Shown: positions 35,990 through 44,820 of the stretch, in pieces
Numbering within the stretch: position 1 is the first letter of the stretch
How the letters are laid out: each line of letters begins with the position of its first letter
Made by a program: the position numbers and the translations under genes
Origin: Aequorivita echinoideorum
Lineage (GTDB): Bacteria; Bacteroidota; Bacteroidia; Flavobacteriales; Flavobacteriaceae
Direction: 5' to 3'
Assembly: GCF_018476645.1 (NCBI RefSeq)
Contig: NZ_JAHCTB010000003.1
Location: 62,001 to 126,000 of the forward strand
Length of the DNA: 64,000 nucleotides
Notes under the pieces: model-generated
What the model was told of the DNA's origin: nothing
Databases searched by the model: none
What the model saw: the letters and a program-made list of their open reading frames with translations, nothing else

Positions 35990-36301
35990 ATGAAAAATTC
36001 AAAGGAAAATAATAAGCCGAAAACTTCTTCGCAATCAAATGATGAAAAACTGCCCTATAACCCAGAAGTTACCAAACACGACAGGGATATCCTTGAACAA
36101 AGTAATATTCATGGCGATGGCGGGGATGATCAACAATTACGCGACAGAATGGAAAATGTGGATTTCGAAGGAAAAGATTTAGATGTACCTGGACGCAACC
36201 AAGCAAAGAAGAAAAATGGAAAGTTTACGGATGAAGAAAATAAACTTTTTAGCCAAGGTGGCGAGGACAATGAAAATTTAGAACAAGATACACCTCTATA
36301 A
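35990..36301 (+). CDS. hydrophilic hypothetical protein
   Basis: 103 residues, highly charged and probably disordered, rich in Asn, Asp, Glu and Lys (for example HGDGGDDQQLRDRMENVDFE). No signal peptide or hydrophobic segment. The acidic, glycine-containing composition recalls hydrophilins and other stress proteins, and the next gene is a universal stress protein. No family recognised. Confidence 0.65.
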   Translation: MKNSKENNKPKTSSQSNDEKLPYNPEVTKHDRDILEQSNIHGDGGDDQQLRDRMENVDFEGKDLDVPGRNQAKKKNGKFTDEENKLFSQGGEDNENLEQDTPL

Positions 36302-36311
36302 TGTAGGGGTG

Positions 36312-36770
36312 TTATTTTTCTCCTGTAGGAATTAAATAAACTGGGATTTTAGTGCGTTCCAAAACACCTGAGGGAACTGTCCCCAATAGTAATTTCTCCA
36401 AAGTACCGTGACTATGCGTACCCATAACGATAAGGTCTGCATTCCATTCTTCTGAAAATTTGATGATACTTTTCGCCGTATCACCTTCAGCTAAATGAGT
36501 GGAAACATTTTGATTGTCCAAATGTTTCGCAGTTTTTGCGAGATAATCTTCCGCCACTTTGATCATATCTTCCTGAATGTGAAAATCTACCGGAAACGCG
36601 TAACCCTCGTATCCCATAAAGGGTTCGTATTGCATTCCGTAATATCTCACATCTGCCAATACGTGCAACAAGCATATTTCAGCATTCATCAGTTGGGCAA
36701 TCTCCCGCCCCATCCTCACTACTTTTTCTGAAGTAGGATTGTAATCAATAGCAATAACTACTTTTTTCAT
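36312..36770 (-). CDS. universal stress protein (UspA family)
   Basis: 152 residues, single Usp domain. N-terminal strand KKVVIAIDYNPTSEKVV, and the C-terminal nucleotide-binding signature MGTHSHG...LLGTVPSGVLERTKIPV with GTHSHG and GTVPSG loops, so it is of the ATP-binding type. Role: general stress adaptation. Followed 32 bp away on the same strand by a secreted hypothetical gene upstream. Confidence 0.92.
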   Translation of the reverse strand: MKKVVIAIDYNPTSEKVVRMGREIAQLMNAEICLLHVLADVRYYGMQYEPFMGYEGYAFPVDFHIQEDMIKVAEDYLAKTAKHLDNQNVSTHLAEGDTAKSIIKFSEEWNADLIVMGTHSHGTLEKLLLGTVPSGVLERTKIPVYLIPTGEK

Positions 36771-36802
36771 ATTTTTTTCAGGAAGAATTTTTAAATGTCG
36801 TT

Positions 36803-37453
36803 TTACTCTTTTACCACAATGGCAGTCGCCTTATTGCCAGTCAACAGATTCCATTCATAACTAGCCAATAGATTTCCGGTTTCGTCAAAAACTTGGAGCT
36901 GAGCGGTATTGGGACCTGAAGAACCTTGATTGAGAGCTTCAAAATCTACCTTATTGAATCCACTTTCAAGCGGAAGTTCGAAACCACGAAACGCTCCTTC
37001 GAGCCGAACCCTATCATAGCCAACTTTTCCGTTTACATAGATTCGGATTAAATCGCCATCAACATATTCGTGGTCGCGGTACATAAAAGTAACCTTTCCA
37101 GCTTTGGTTTTAAAATCGCCCAAATAATCATCTTTACCATATTCAGGCTTTTCCTCTTTATCTTTTGAAAAATATTTTGGCGCTTTATTTGTTCCAGTAT
37201 ATTCTATTAATCCATCGCCGTTTTTGAAATCTATTGTTGGTTCTTCCGGTTGGCCCAATGTTGAATTTGATGTATTTGAAGGTAAATTGGTAAGCGTGGG
37301 TCTTTTGGAAGCTGGTATTTCAAAACTTGAGCCAGTTGTATTCGTTTCATTTGAATTAAACTTAACCGTACTGTTAGATGTTTCAAATTGCGCGAACACT
37401 GCAATATTGCTGGCAAATAGTAAAAGAAATACGACTATATATTTTTTCATCAC
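36803..37453 (-). CDS. secreted hypothetical protein
   Basis: 216 residues. Signal peptide MMKKYIVVFLLLFASNIAVFAQ, then a Ser/Thr/Asn-rich linker (to about residue 70), then a compact beta-rich domain of ~120 residues (VTFMYRDHEYVDGDLIRIYV, RLEGAFRGFELPLESGFNKV, NTAQLQVFDETGNLLASYEW). The pattern of the last part resembles a carbohydrate- or adhesion-type beta sandwich. No sorting domain. Function unknown; it could share a transcript with the universal stress gene (32-bp gap). Confidence 0.75.
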   Translation of the reverse strand: MMKKYIVVFLLLFASNIAVFAQFETSNSTVKFNSNETNTTGSSFEIPASKRPTLTNLPSNTSNSTLGQPEEPTIDFKNGDGLIEYTGTNKAPKYFSKDKEEKPEYGKDDYLGDFKTKAGKVTFMYRDHEYVDGDLIRIYVNGKVGYDRVRLEGAFRGFELPLESGFNKVDFEALNQGSSGPNTAQLQVFDETGNLLASYEWNLLTGNKATAIVVKE

Positions 37454-37519
37454 TAAATAATTTTAGAAAACTGTATTCGTCAATTATCACACCAAAATTA
37501 GTGAAAGTTTGGTTCAATA

Positions 37520-37705
37520 TTATTTGTTTTCGCTTTCGCGTCTGTTTTTTACCTTTTTCCACCACAATACAAAAAGTAAAATGCAAACAATTGGTAAAAT
37601 TATGTATATTATAATGTTTGCTGGATTTGTAAAGTCCACTGGTTGATCATCAACCTTTGGGAGGTCTGTAGGTTTCTGTAACAAGAAAAATAAATTTAGA
37701 AGCAT
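37520..37705 (-). CDS. small single-span membrane protein
   Basis: 61 residues: a polar segment (KPTDLPKVDDQPVDFTNPAN), one strong membrane helix (IIIYIILPIVCILLFVLWW) and a basic tail (KKVKNRRESENK), so N-out/C-in. No known family assigned with certainty. Same strand as, and upstream of, the secreted hypothetical. Confidence 0.65.
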   Translation of the reverse strand: MLLNLFFLLQKPTDLPKVDDQPVDFTNPANIIIYIILPIVCILLFVLWWKKVKNRRESENK

Positions 37706-37860
37706 ATTGGTGCATTTTCAGAGGTAAAATAATTTTCTTTGAAAGTAACTGAAAAAAAAATTTCTAATACACATTTTAACATAAGATGTTAAGTTTTTGG
37801 ATTTTACGCATTAAAAAGTTATAATGCCTTGTTACAATAATATAAACCCCTATAAAATAT

Positions 37861-38730
37861 ATGAGACAACTTAAGATAACGAAGCAAGTTACCAACCGCG
37901 AAACAAAATCCCTTAACAGTTACTTACAGGATGTAAGTAAAATTGATTTAATCACTGCTGAAGAGGAAGTAGAGTTGGCACAACGCATTCGTGAGGGAGA
38001 CCAGCGCGCGCTTAATAAACTAAGTCGTGCAAATTTACGATTTGTGATATCGGTTGCCAAACAATATCAAAATCAAGGTTTGAGCTTACCAGATTTAATC
38101 AATGAAGGTAACGTGGGCTTAGTAAAAGCTGCTAAAAGATTTGATGAGACGCGTGGTTTCAAATTTATATCTTATGCCGTATGGTGGATTCGCCAAGCCA
38201 TATTGCAGGCCATTGCAGAGCAATCCAGAGTGGTCCGATTGCCTTTAAACAAAATTGGCGATATCAATAAAATTAAAAAAGCAGCAATCCACTTGGAACA
38301 ATTATACGAGCGTCCCCCTACTGCTGCCGAAATTGCAAAGGAATTGGACTTTAGTGTGCAAAAAGTAAAAAGTTCACTAAAAAATTCAACGCGAAGTCTT
38401 TCCATGGATGCTCCTTTTCAGGAAGGCGAGAATGATAACAATCTTTATGATGTAATCAGTTCCGGGCAAAGTCCCAATCCAGATAAAAGTTTAATCCACG
38501 AATCCCTGCGCATCGAGATTGATCGGGCTCTGGATACCCTAGCTCCACGCGAGGCAGATGTCGTTAAGTTGAATTTCGGTCTTTGTGGGCAGCCGCCTAT
38601 GACGTTGCAGGAAATTGGCGAAACCTTTGACCTAAGCCGCGAACGTGTACGCCAAATTCGTGAAAAAGCTATTAGAAGACTCCGGCAACAATCCAAAAGC
38701 CATATACTGAAAAAGTATCTTGGTCAATAA
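37861..38730 (+). CDS. rpoD: primary RNA polymerase sigma factor (Bacteroidetes type)
   Basis: 289 residues, the short form typical of Bacteroidetes that lacks the large region 1.1 and the non-conserved insert. Region 1.2 ([20 protein letters not shown]), region 2 ([35 protein letters not shown]), region 3 and region 4.2 ([20 protein letters not shown]) are all present. It recognises the -33/-7 (TTTG/TAnnTTTG) promoters seen throughout this window. A related sigma of the same class elsewhere in the genome cannot be excluded. Confidence 0.92.
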   Translation: MRQLKITKQVTNRETKSLNSYLQDVSKIDLITAEEEVELAQRIREGDQRALNKLSRANLRFVISVAKQYQNQGLSLPDLINEGNVGLVKAAKRFDETRGFKFISYAVWWIRQAILQAIAEQSRVVRLPLNKIGDINKIKKAAIHLEQLYERPPTAAEIAKELDFSVQKVKSSLKNSTRSLSMDAPFQEGENDNNLYDVISSGQSPNPDKSLIHESLRIEIDRALDTLAPREADVVKLNFGLCGQPPMTLQEIGETFDLSRERVRQIREKAIRRLRQQSKSHILKKYLGQ

Positions 38731-38819
38731 CTCCATACAATCTTAATGTATTAATTTAAGATTTTATTAGTAACGAGTATAATATCTACGAGTATCTTTA
38801 TAATTCTAACCAAATTTAA

Positions 38820-40637
38820 ATGACTCCAGAGATTATACTCGTTTTTACAATAATAGGCATTGCCATTTTACTTTTCGCATTTGAAGTCTTTCCCGTAGAT
38901 AAAATTGCGCTATTCATAATAGCATCCCTTGCGCTCACCGGCCTCGTAAAACCCGAAGAAGCCATTTCCGGATTTTCAAATGCTGCTACCATAACCGTAC
39001 TTTCATTGATGATTATCGCGTTGGCGCTTGAGGACAACGGTGTTATTAGCACCTTGGCGCGGCTTTTAAAAAACCTGCACGTGCTGCCATTGGTTTTGCT
39101 TCTTCCCGCCTTTATGCTTATTACGGGCGGTATTTCAGCATTTATAAATACTACGGCAGTAGTAATCGTGTTCATAAAAATTATTGATGAACTTTCACGG
39201 AGATTCAATCTCCCAAAGGCAAAGCTGCTCCTGCCCATCTCATTTGCGGGTATTATGGGCGGGAGCTGCACGCTTATGGGAACTTCTACCAACCTTATTG
39301 TGAATTCCGTCGCGCGCGACTTGGGAGCGGAACGCTTTTCATTTTTTGAATTTTCGTTTTTTGGCGTAATCTTTCTGCTTGTAGGTATTCTTATAATTAC
39401 CATTGCTTCCCGCTGGTTACCAAAAGATGCAAAGGAAAACCTTCACGATGCGTATGAACTTGGCAATTACGTAACCACGGTAGTAATTAATGCCGATTCA
39501 GATTTAATTGATAAAACCATTGAAGAAACATTTCTATATAAAAATCCGGACATTTCAATATTGAAACTTACGCGCAGCAAACAGATTACAAATGCGCCGG
39601 GCAGATATATTTCCTTAAAGGAAAAAGACAAACTGCTATTGATGTGCGATATTGAATCGCTTGCCAAATTAAATGAAGCCGAAGGTCTGAGCGTCCATAA
39701 ACAGAAGGATTCCAACTCGCAGGAAGAAGTTGATGAGGACGGCGAGGAACAAAAAAGAAATGAGGATTTGGGCTTTGTGGAGTTGCTTATCCTTCCCGGT
39801 TCCCTATTGATAGGAAAAACATTGAAACAGTTACGAAAACAAACGTTTAAAAATGCGCTGCCAATCGCCATTAAAAAACGGCGGAATATCAGAAATACAA
39901 AAGAGCGCTTGGTGCGAAAGAATATTGATCAAATAACCGTAAAACCGGGCGACCGTATTTTGGTAGAAATTCCAAAGACCGAAATCGGCCAGCTCTATGA
40001 AATGGAAAATGTGGCTATTCTCCGGGAACACGAAACAAAACCGCCCGTAAATAAATACAAAAGAGCGATGTCCTTTGGTATTTTGGTGTTGGTGATAGCA
40101 CTTGCCGCAAGCGGTGTTCTCACCATCCTGATAAGTGCCTTGACGGGTGTTTGTTTGTTATTGTTGACCAAATGCCTTGATTTAAATGATGTTTACCATC
40201 GCGTAAACTGGCAGGTAATATTCCTGCTCGCGGGAATGATTCCATTAGGGATTGCTATGAACAACACGGGTGCGGACAAATGGATCTCAGATCATTTGCT
40301 TGATATTTTAAGCGGCCAATCTGATCTGTTCGTTATCGGTTTTATATTTCTTATAACCATGCTTATGAGCAGTGTGGTTAGCAATAATGCCACGGCAATT
40401 ATTATGACGCCCATCGCCATTGCGGTAGCAATTGGATTGGACCTTTCCATGAAACCTTTTATTTTAGCGGTACTCTTTGGTGCCAATTTCAGCTTTTTTA
40501 CGCCTATGGGATATCAAACCAATACCCTCATTTATGCGATGGGTTACTATAAATTCAAACATTTTGTTATAATTGGAGGTATTCTGTCCTTAGTTTTATG
40601 GGTTTTGGGTACTTTTATGTTATCGACACTTTTTTAA
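38820..40637 (+). CDS. SLC13-family permease with two TrkA-C domains
   Basis: 605 residues. Membrane segments at about 1-200 and 410-605 surround a cytoplasmic part with two TrkA-C domains (~220-290, NYVTTVVINADSDLID...; ~320-400, GFVELLILPGSLLIGKTL). TM motifs MGGSCTLMGTSTNLIVN (near 143-160) and SNNATAIIMTPIAIA (~520) correspond to the SNT-type substrate/Na+ motifs of the DASS family. It imports dicarboxylate, sulfate or a similar anion; which one is undetermined. Fourteen bp upstream of an MscS gene, so likely co-transcribed. Confidence 0.9.
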   Translation: MTPEIILVFTIIGIAILLFAFEVFPVDKIALFIIASLALTGLVKPEEAISGFSNAATITVLSLMIIALALEDNGVISTLARLLKNLHVLPLVLLLPAFMLITGGISAFINTTAVVIVFIKIIDELSRRFNLPKAKLLLPISFAGIMGGSCTLMGTSTNLIVNSVARDLGAERFSFFEFSFFGVIFLLVGILIITIASRWLPKDAKENLHDAYELGNYVTTVVINADSDLIDKTIEETFLYKNPDISILKLTRSKQITNAPGRYISLKEKDKLLLMCDIESLAKLNEAEGLSVHKQKDSNSQEEVDEDGEEQKRNEDLGFVELLILPGSLLIGKTLKQLRKQTFKNALPIAIKKRRNIRNTKERLVRKNIDQITVKPGDRILVEIPKTEIGQLYEMENVAILREHETKPPVNKYKRAMSFGILVLVIALAASGVLTILISALTGVCLLLLTKCLDLNDVYHRVNWQVIFLLAGMIPLGIAMNNTGADKWISDHLLDILSGQSDLFVIGFIFLITMLMSSVVSNNATAIIMTPIAIAVAIGLDLSMKPFILAVLFGANFSFFTPMGYQTNTLIYAMGYYKFKHFVIIGGILSLVLWVLGTFMLSTLF

Positions 40638-40650
40638 TCATTATTATATT

Positions 40651-41583
40651 ATGCAAGAAACAGTACAAGAGGTGCAGGAAGCACAGGAAAAATTCTCAGT
40701 AAATGATGCCATTTCGGGTTTATGGAACAAACTTGACGGATGGTTTGATGCGCTTATTTTGAAGTTGCCAAATATGGTTGTAGCCATTTTGGTACTGGTT
40801 ATCTTCTATTTCGTGGCAAAGATGCTTCGAAATGTATCCTATAAAATATTATTTAAGAAAATTCAGCAGGAATCCATTCGGCAGATGCTGAGCAAAATCA
40901 TCTTTGCCGTAGTCGTACTCGTAGGTTTTTTCGTGGCGCTTGGCGTCCTTGAACTGGATAAGGTTTTAACCTCTGTACTTGCCGGTGCCGGTGTGGTTGG
41001 TCTCGCAATAGGTCTGGCGTTGCAGGGTACGTTGAGCAACACGTTTTCCGGGCTTATGCTTTCCTTTCTTCCCAAAGTGCGGATTGGTGATTTCATTGAA
41101 ACACAGGACAAAAAAGGTTATGTAACGGAGATAAACCTACGCAATATCTCCATCCGTCAAACGGATAATGAATACGTTATCATCCCCAATTCCATATTTA
41201 TTGACAATCCCTTTACCAATTATTCGTGGACGGAGCGTTCCCGCGTGGACGTGAGCTGCGGCGTGGGGTACGAAAGTGACCTGCAACAGGTGGAAGATCT
41301 TGTGGTAAAGATTATTTCTGAAAATTTTGAACAGCGTGAGAACGAGGGCGTGGAATTCTTTTTTACTGAATTTGGTGACAGCTCCATAAATTTTGTGACG
41401 CGCTTTTGGATAAGCAGTAAAAAGCCGAAGCCAAAACTACAGGCACAGCACGAGGCCATCAAACTTATCAAGAAACATTTTGATGCCCACGATATTAATA
41501 TTCCATTCCCCATCCGTACGTTGGATTTTGCCAAAAACAGGTTGCGTATGGAAGAGCCAAATACTGGCGATAGAGACGAATAA
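40651..41583 (+). CDS. MscS-family mechanosensitive channel
   Basis: 310 residues. Three membrane segments; the pore helix is AGVVGLAIGLALQGTLSN, with the alanine/glycine packing of MscS TM3. The beta domain (GDFIETQDKKGYVTEINL, IIPNSIFIDNPFTNYSW) and C-terminal alpha/beta domain follow. It releases osmolytes on hypo-osmotic shock. Probably expressed with the SLC13 permease. One of three MscS-type genes in this window. Confidence 0.92.
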   Translation: MQETVQEVQEAQEKFSVNDAISGLWNKLDGWFDALILKLPNMVVAILVLVIFYFVAKMLRNVSYKILFKKIQQESIRQMLSKIIFAVVVLVGFFVALGVLELDKVLTSVLAGAGVVGLAIGLALQGTLSNTFSGLMLSFLPKVRIGDFIETQDKKGYVTEINLRNISIRQTDNEYVIIPNSIFIDNPFTNYSWTERSRVDVSCGVGYESDLQQVEDLVVKIISENFEQRENEGVEFFFTEFGDSSINFVTRFWISSKKPKPKLQAQHEAIKLIKKHFDAHDINIPFPIRTLDFAKNRLRMEEPNTGDRDE

Positions 41584-41604
41584 AACACCCTTTCACAAAT
41601 TTGC

Positions 41605-41638
41605 AAAAGGCTTCATATACTATATGGAGCCTTTTTTT
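41605..41638 (+). terminator. intrinsic terminator after MscS
   Basis: AAAAGGCTTCATATA / TATATGGAGCCTTTT followed by T-run. Confidence 0.8.
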
Positions 41639-41730
41639 ATTTATTATGAAGCTATTTCAGAGATAGGATATTGATTTTCGATTTTATAGTATCAAAGCAT
41701 CTTCCTCTAAATGGAGGCTTAGACATCAAT

Positions 41731-41795
41731 AAAATATTGCGCTATATTTTATAATTTATAGCGCTATTTATTTTGAAATATTGCGCTATATTTAT
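41731..41795. promoter_or_regulatory. repeated AATATTGCGCTATAT sites
   Basis: AATATTGCGCTATATTTTAT at about 41733, an inverted core TATAGCGCTATTTA at about 41757, and AATATTGCGCTATATTTAT at about 41778. The same AATATTGCGCTAT precedes the 1258 gene. Two direct copies around an inverted one look like an operator for a dimeric regulator. Confidence 0.5.
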
Positions 41796-41874
41796 ACTGG
41801 ACAACGTTTCCCATCATGAATATAATGCTGTACGAACAAGATACCTTATACATTCCGAATAAACCATAGTACTT

Positions 41875-42258
41875 ATGCCTTTAAAATATAAAATCGTAAA
41901 ACGGATAAATCCGCAAAACACTTCCGAAGAAAAATATATTATGCAGCACATTGCCACAGGGGTGGTAGACCTGGAGCGGCTGTGTGATGAAATAAGTAAG
42001 GAAAGTAGCCTTTCCCATTCAGATATCATAGGTGTTGTTACGGCACTTACCCGAAGAATGCAAGACCACTTAGAAAATGGAAATATTGTGGATATGGGCG
42101 GTTTGGGAAGATATAAAGTAGGGTTTAAGGCCAAACCTTTGGAACAAGAAAAGGCACCCCTAAAACCTCATGTCGAAAAGTTCTATATCAATTACCAACC
42201 CTCGCCAAAGCTGAAAATGTGGCTGAAAAACGGACTTAAACTAACGGTTGCGAAATAA
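41875..42258 (+). CDS. HU-family DNA-binding protein with C-terminal HIG-type extension
   Basis: 127 residues. HU-like fold: MPLKYKIVKRINPQN leads into HIATGVVDLERLCDEISKES, with the GNIVDMGGLGRYKVGFKAK beta arm near 72-91, then a short alpha segment and KLKMWLKNGLKLTVAK. This is the HU-HIG architecture widespread in Bacteroidetes, in which a C-terminal Ig-like region follows. Acts as a nucleoid-associated or regulatory DNA binder. The ATTGCGCTAT repeats upstream may be its own operator. Confidence 0.8.
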   Translation: MPLKYKIVKRINPQNTSEEKYIMQHIATGVVDLERLCDEISKESSLSHSDIIGVVTALTRRMQDHLENGNIVDMGGLGRYKVGFKAKPLEQEKAPLKPHVEKFYINYQPSPKLKMWLKNGLKLTVAK

Positions 42259-42335
42259 GTGGTACACGTTTGCGAAAAGTCTCATTTAACAAAAGTATAG
42301 CACGCGTTAACGTAATTTTTGGAGTACTCCCCTCT

Positions 42336-42343
42336 TATATTTG
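42336..42343 (+). promoter_or_regulatory. TAnnTTTG -7 element for the OmpA lipoprotein gene
   Basis: TATATTTG, 30 bp upstream of the ATG at 42373. Confidence 0.55.
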
Positions 42344-42372
42344 CTTCAACAAACCTTTAAAAATAAAGTATT

Positions 42373-43215
42373 ATGAGAAAAGCTATTGCACTAACGATGC
42401 TAGCGGGAGCAGTAATCACTACTTCATGCGTTTCAAAAAAGAAGTACAATGAACTACAAACACAGTACGACACCACGAGTTCTACCCTAAGCAAGACCCA
42501 ACTTGAAAAAGAGGAGCTTGAAAGAAAGATGGCGAAAATTGAAGAACGTGTAGCCAACTACAACTCAAAAATCCAATCCCTTACAGATTCAAACAATTCA
42601 CGATTACAAAATATTGACGGTATTGCCGTTTCAGAAAATGATAAGGTGAAAATGCGTGCCGCGCTTGCCAATGTAGATCCCCAAAAATTGGCACAGGCAC
42701 AAACATTGAAAGATTCCATGAACCTGATTGTTTCCTATAATCTGAAAAAGAATCTTGACAATACCCTGATTGCCGAAGGTGAGGAAGATGATATCAATAT
42801 TGATATTGACGAAACGGTGGTGATGATTACCGTATCGGACAAATTGTTGTTCAACTCCGGAAGCTCAAAAGTGAACCCAAAAGCAAACAACCTTTTGCAA
42901 CGTCTTGCTACGGTTATCAACAGCGAGCCAGCTATGGAAGTGATGGTTGAAGGCCACACCGATAGCCAGACCGTAAAGCCGGGCGCATATATTAAAGACA
43001 ACTGGGAGCTGAGCGTTGACCGTTCTACGGCAGTTATCCGCAAGCTACAAGACGACTACGGCGTAGCACCGGAGAAATTGATTGCGGCGGGACGTAGCAG
43101 TTTCCACCCGCTTACCGAGAATGACAGCAAGGAAGGCCGCGCAACAAACAGAAGAACGCGCATCGTTATCCTCCCCAACCTAGATAAATTCTTGGCCTTG
43201 CTTTCAGCGAATTAA
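42373..43215 (+). CDS. OmpA-family outer-membrane lipoprotein
   Basis: 280 residues. Lipobox TTSC with Cys19. A coiled-coil region (about 22-75, STLSKTQLEKEELERKM) is followed by a C-terminal peptidoglycan-binding OmpA domain: LLFNSGSSKVNPKA, VEGHTDSQT, NWELSVDRS and ATNRRTRIVI. It tethers the outer membrane to peptidoglycan. A terminator hairpin follows 21 bp after the stop. Confidence 0.93.
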   Translation: MRKAIALTMLAGAVITTSCVSKKKYNELQTQYDTTSSTLSKTQLEKEELERKMAKIEERVANYNSKIQSLTDSNNSRLQNIDGIAVSENDKVKMRAALANVDPQKLAQAQTLKDSMNLIVSYNLKKNLDNTLIAEGEEDDINIDIDETVVMITVSDKLLFNSGSSKVNPKANNLLQRLATVINSEPAMEVMVEGHTDSQTVKPGAYIKDNWELSVDRSTAVIRKLQDDYGVAPEKLIAAGRSSFHPLTENDSKEGRATNRRTRIVILPNLDKFLALLSAN

Positions 43216-43235
43216 AAGAAAATCATTTGATATTT

Positions 43236-43267
43236 AAAAAGGCGATTCAGAAATGAATTGCCTTTTT
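43236..43267. terminator. terminator hairpin, left island boundary
   Basis: AAAAAGGCGATTCA-GAAA-TGAATTGCCTTTTT with a T-run. The same hairpin sequence, with small changes, occurs at 47238 and, in opposite orientation, at 48095. Confidence 0.85.
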
Positions 43268-43324
43268 TTATTTTGGTAAGTTGTATATTGAGTAGCCTTT
43301 CGCTAGTCGTTGTTGTAGGTAACA

Positions 43325-43563
43325 TCGCTCCCGCGCTCCCGAGATTTCGGGAGCATCGCGTGGCATTACAGTATCAATTTCATTAAACTAAATTCTGAAA
43401 AACCAAATCATCGCTCCCGCGCGATTGTATCGCGTGGTATTCCCTTATAAATTTAATCTAGATTTTGAAAAACCACAATACCTCCTCGCTCCCGCGCGAT
43501 TGCATCGCGTGGCATTCTAGTATCAATTTGATTGACCTAAATTTTGAAAAACCACAATACCAC
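43325..43563. repeat. three tandem REP units
   Basis: Units begin at about 43325, 43410 and 43485 (TCGCTCCCGCGC...ATCGCGTGG, a hairpin around CCGCGCGAT/ATCGCGTGG). Each is followed by a ~40-bp segment with TTTTGAAAAACCACAAT or a variant. In the third unit that segment is the 3' end of the RAYT gene. Confidence 0.85.
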
Positions 43564-44095
43564 CTAACAAACCTTTTTCATCTGAATAGTCAAGGGCACT
43601 ACTATACAAATAATCTGAAGGTTTATAAACAACTCCAGCTTCTACGGGATTGTTGTGTATATAGTTTATCTTCTCCTGTATCAACTTGTTGCTCCAGAGC
43701 TCTATTGGCTTATTGTCGTGTCGCCAAAATTGATATTTGGAAACATTTGAGGTCTTTTCCCCGGCATTACTGAATCTGGCCAATAAAAATTCTTTCCTGC
43801 TTTCCCTGGGGTTTTCTGAGATTGCCTTTACCAAGGCCTTGCTGGTAAATCTCTTGAAATCCCCCAAAAGCAATTCAGGTCTTTCGCCATTTATACTTCT
43901 GAAGATTAAATGTACATGATTGGTCATAATGCACCACGCAATTATCTCCATCCCCTTTTCCTTTTGGCAGAAAGACAAACTGTTCAATAGAATATTTTTA
44001 TATTCAACTCTGGTAAACACATCGAGCCACTCCACCACCGCAAAGCTCACAAAATAAAGTCCTTCTGGATTATGGAATTTGTAGTTACGGCTCAT
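43523..44095 (-). CDS. REP-associated tyrosine transposase (RAYT, Y1/HUH)
   Basis: 190 residues. Catalytic metal motif MTNHVHLIF with His60 and His62; nucleophile Tyr145 in INYIHNNPVEAGVV. WCIMTNHVH and FWRHDNKP are family-typical. RAYTs process single-stranded REP hairpins and are usually single-copy and domesticated. REP units lie directly on both sides: three at its 3' end and one inverted copy at 44165. The final codons (VVFQNLGQSN) sit within the third REP unit. Confidence 0.92.
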   Translation of the reverse strand: MSRNYKFHNPEGLYFVSFAVVEWLDVFTRVEYKNILLNSLSFCQKEKGMEIIAWCIMTNHVHLIFRSINGERPELLLGDFKRFTSKALVKAISENPRESRKEFLLARFSNAGEKTSNVSKYQFWRHDNKPIELWSNKLIQEKINYIHNNPVEAGVVYKPSDYLYSSALDYSDEKGLLGGIVVFQNLGQSN

Positions 44096-44164
44096 AGATT
44101 ATAAAATTAAGCAAAAAAGCATTGGTAGATATTATGCTTGGTGGAAAGAACGCTTACTCTTGTG

Positions 44165-44196
44165 GCCACGCGATGCAATCGCGCGGTAGCGGGGGA
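44165..44196. repeat. inverted REP copy upstream of the RAYT gene
   Basis: GCCACGCGATGCAATCGCGC followed by GGTAGCGGGGGA; the reverse complement matches the units at 43325-43563. The tetranucleotide GTAG (44186-44189), characteristic of RAYT substrates, sits at the hairpin foot. Confidence 0.85.
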
Positions 44197-44235
44197 GAAC
44201 AAGCAATTACTTATAGATATTGTTGCCAGTAGTTT

Positions 44236-44820
44236 TTATATTCCCACTTGTCTTATCCAATCTCTTATTAAAGTCCCGATTCTCGCTAAATCCTGTTCTG
44301 ATAAATCTCCACTATGCATTATAACGTTTCTAGACCTTTCAAGAGCTTTGATAATTTGTTGTGCCCATTCTAAAGATACAATATGAGGTTCAAAATATGC
44401 CCAATTGTCTCCGCGCATAATTGCAATCAAATCTCCAAACTCTGTGTAATTAATAAAATTATCTCCTCTTTGTGTATGCCAGCGAATTTTATCTTCCTCT
44501 TCTTTTCTAGATTCGGCTCTTTCTCTAACTTTATTCGGAACACATTGTTCCCACCAATCAGCACCTTTTTCTTCGATTAGTTTTTGCGAGATAAATTCTC
44601 TTATACTATTTTCAAAAGCGCATATTGCCGTATATACATATGACATTTTCTTTGAATTTGACACGAATTCTTGTGGTAATTCATCAATACAAAGAAGGCT
44701 TATGATTTTTTCTTCATCAATCCTCCCGTAAGATTTTTTGTCTTTGGCTTGTGTATATTCTAATGCTTGTTTCGTCAAAATGCCTTTAAAAACAAAAGAA
44801 TATAATGGGTCGGACATCAT
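44236..44820 (-). CDS. Swt1-type HEPN-domain protein
   Basis: 194 residues. The C-terminal part is a HEPN domain with the RX4H nuclease motif RNVIMH (Arg164, His169), preceded by the helix EWAQQIIKALERS. The N-terminal ~60 residues are variable. The Swt1 branch of HEPN occurs in RNases and in toxin or anti-phage proteins. The ATG (44820 or 44817) overlaps the DUF5343 stop by ATGA (44817-44820), so translation is coupled. An RNase toxin partner to DUF5343 is inferred from motif and arrangement; no activity is shown. Confidence 0.8.
   Translation of the reverse strand: MMSDPLYSFVFKGILTKQALEYTQAKDKKSYGRIDEEKIISLLCIDELPQEFVSNSKKMSYVYTAICAFENSIREFISQKLIEEKGADWWEQCVPNKVRERAESRKEEEDKIRWHTQRGDNFINYTEFGDLIAIMRGDNWAYFEPHIVSLEWAQQIIKALERSRNVIMHSGDLSEQDLARIGTLIRDWIRQVGI

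Larger units (their letters stand above)
41584..41874. other. intergenic with terminator and ATTGCGCTAT repeats
   Basis: About 290 bp. Terminator at 41605 and an operator-like repeat cluster at 41731-41795, upstream of the HU-HIG gene. Nothing else seen. Confidence 0.6.

Noticed and set aside
43325-43563. CRISPR-like reading of the three REP units
   Set aside because: Unit spacing (75-85 bp), similar inter-hairpin sequence and the adjacent RAYT identify REP units.
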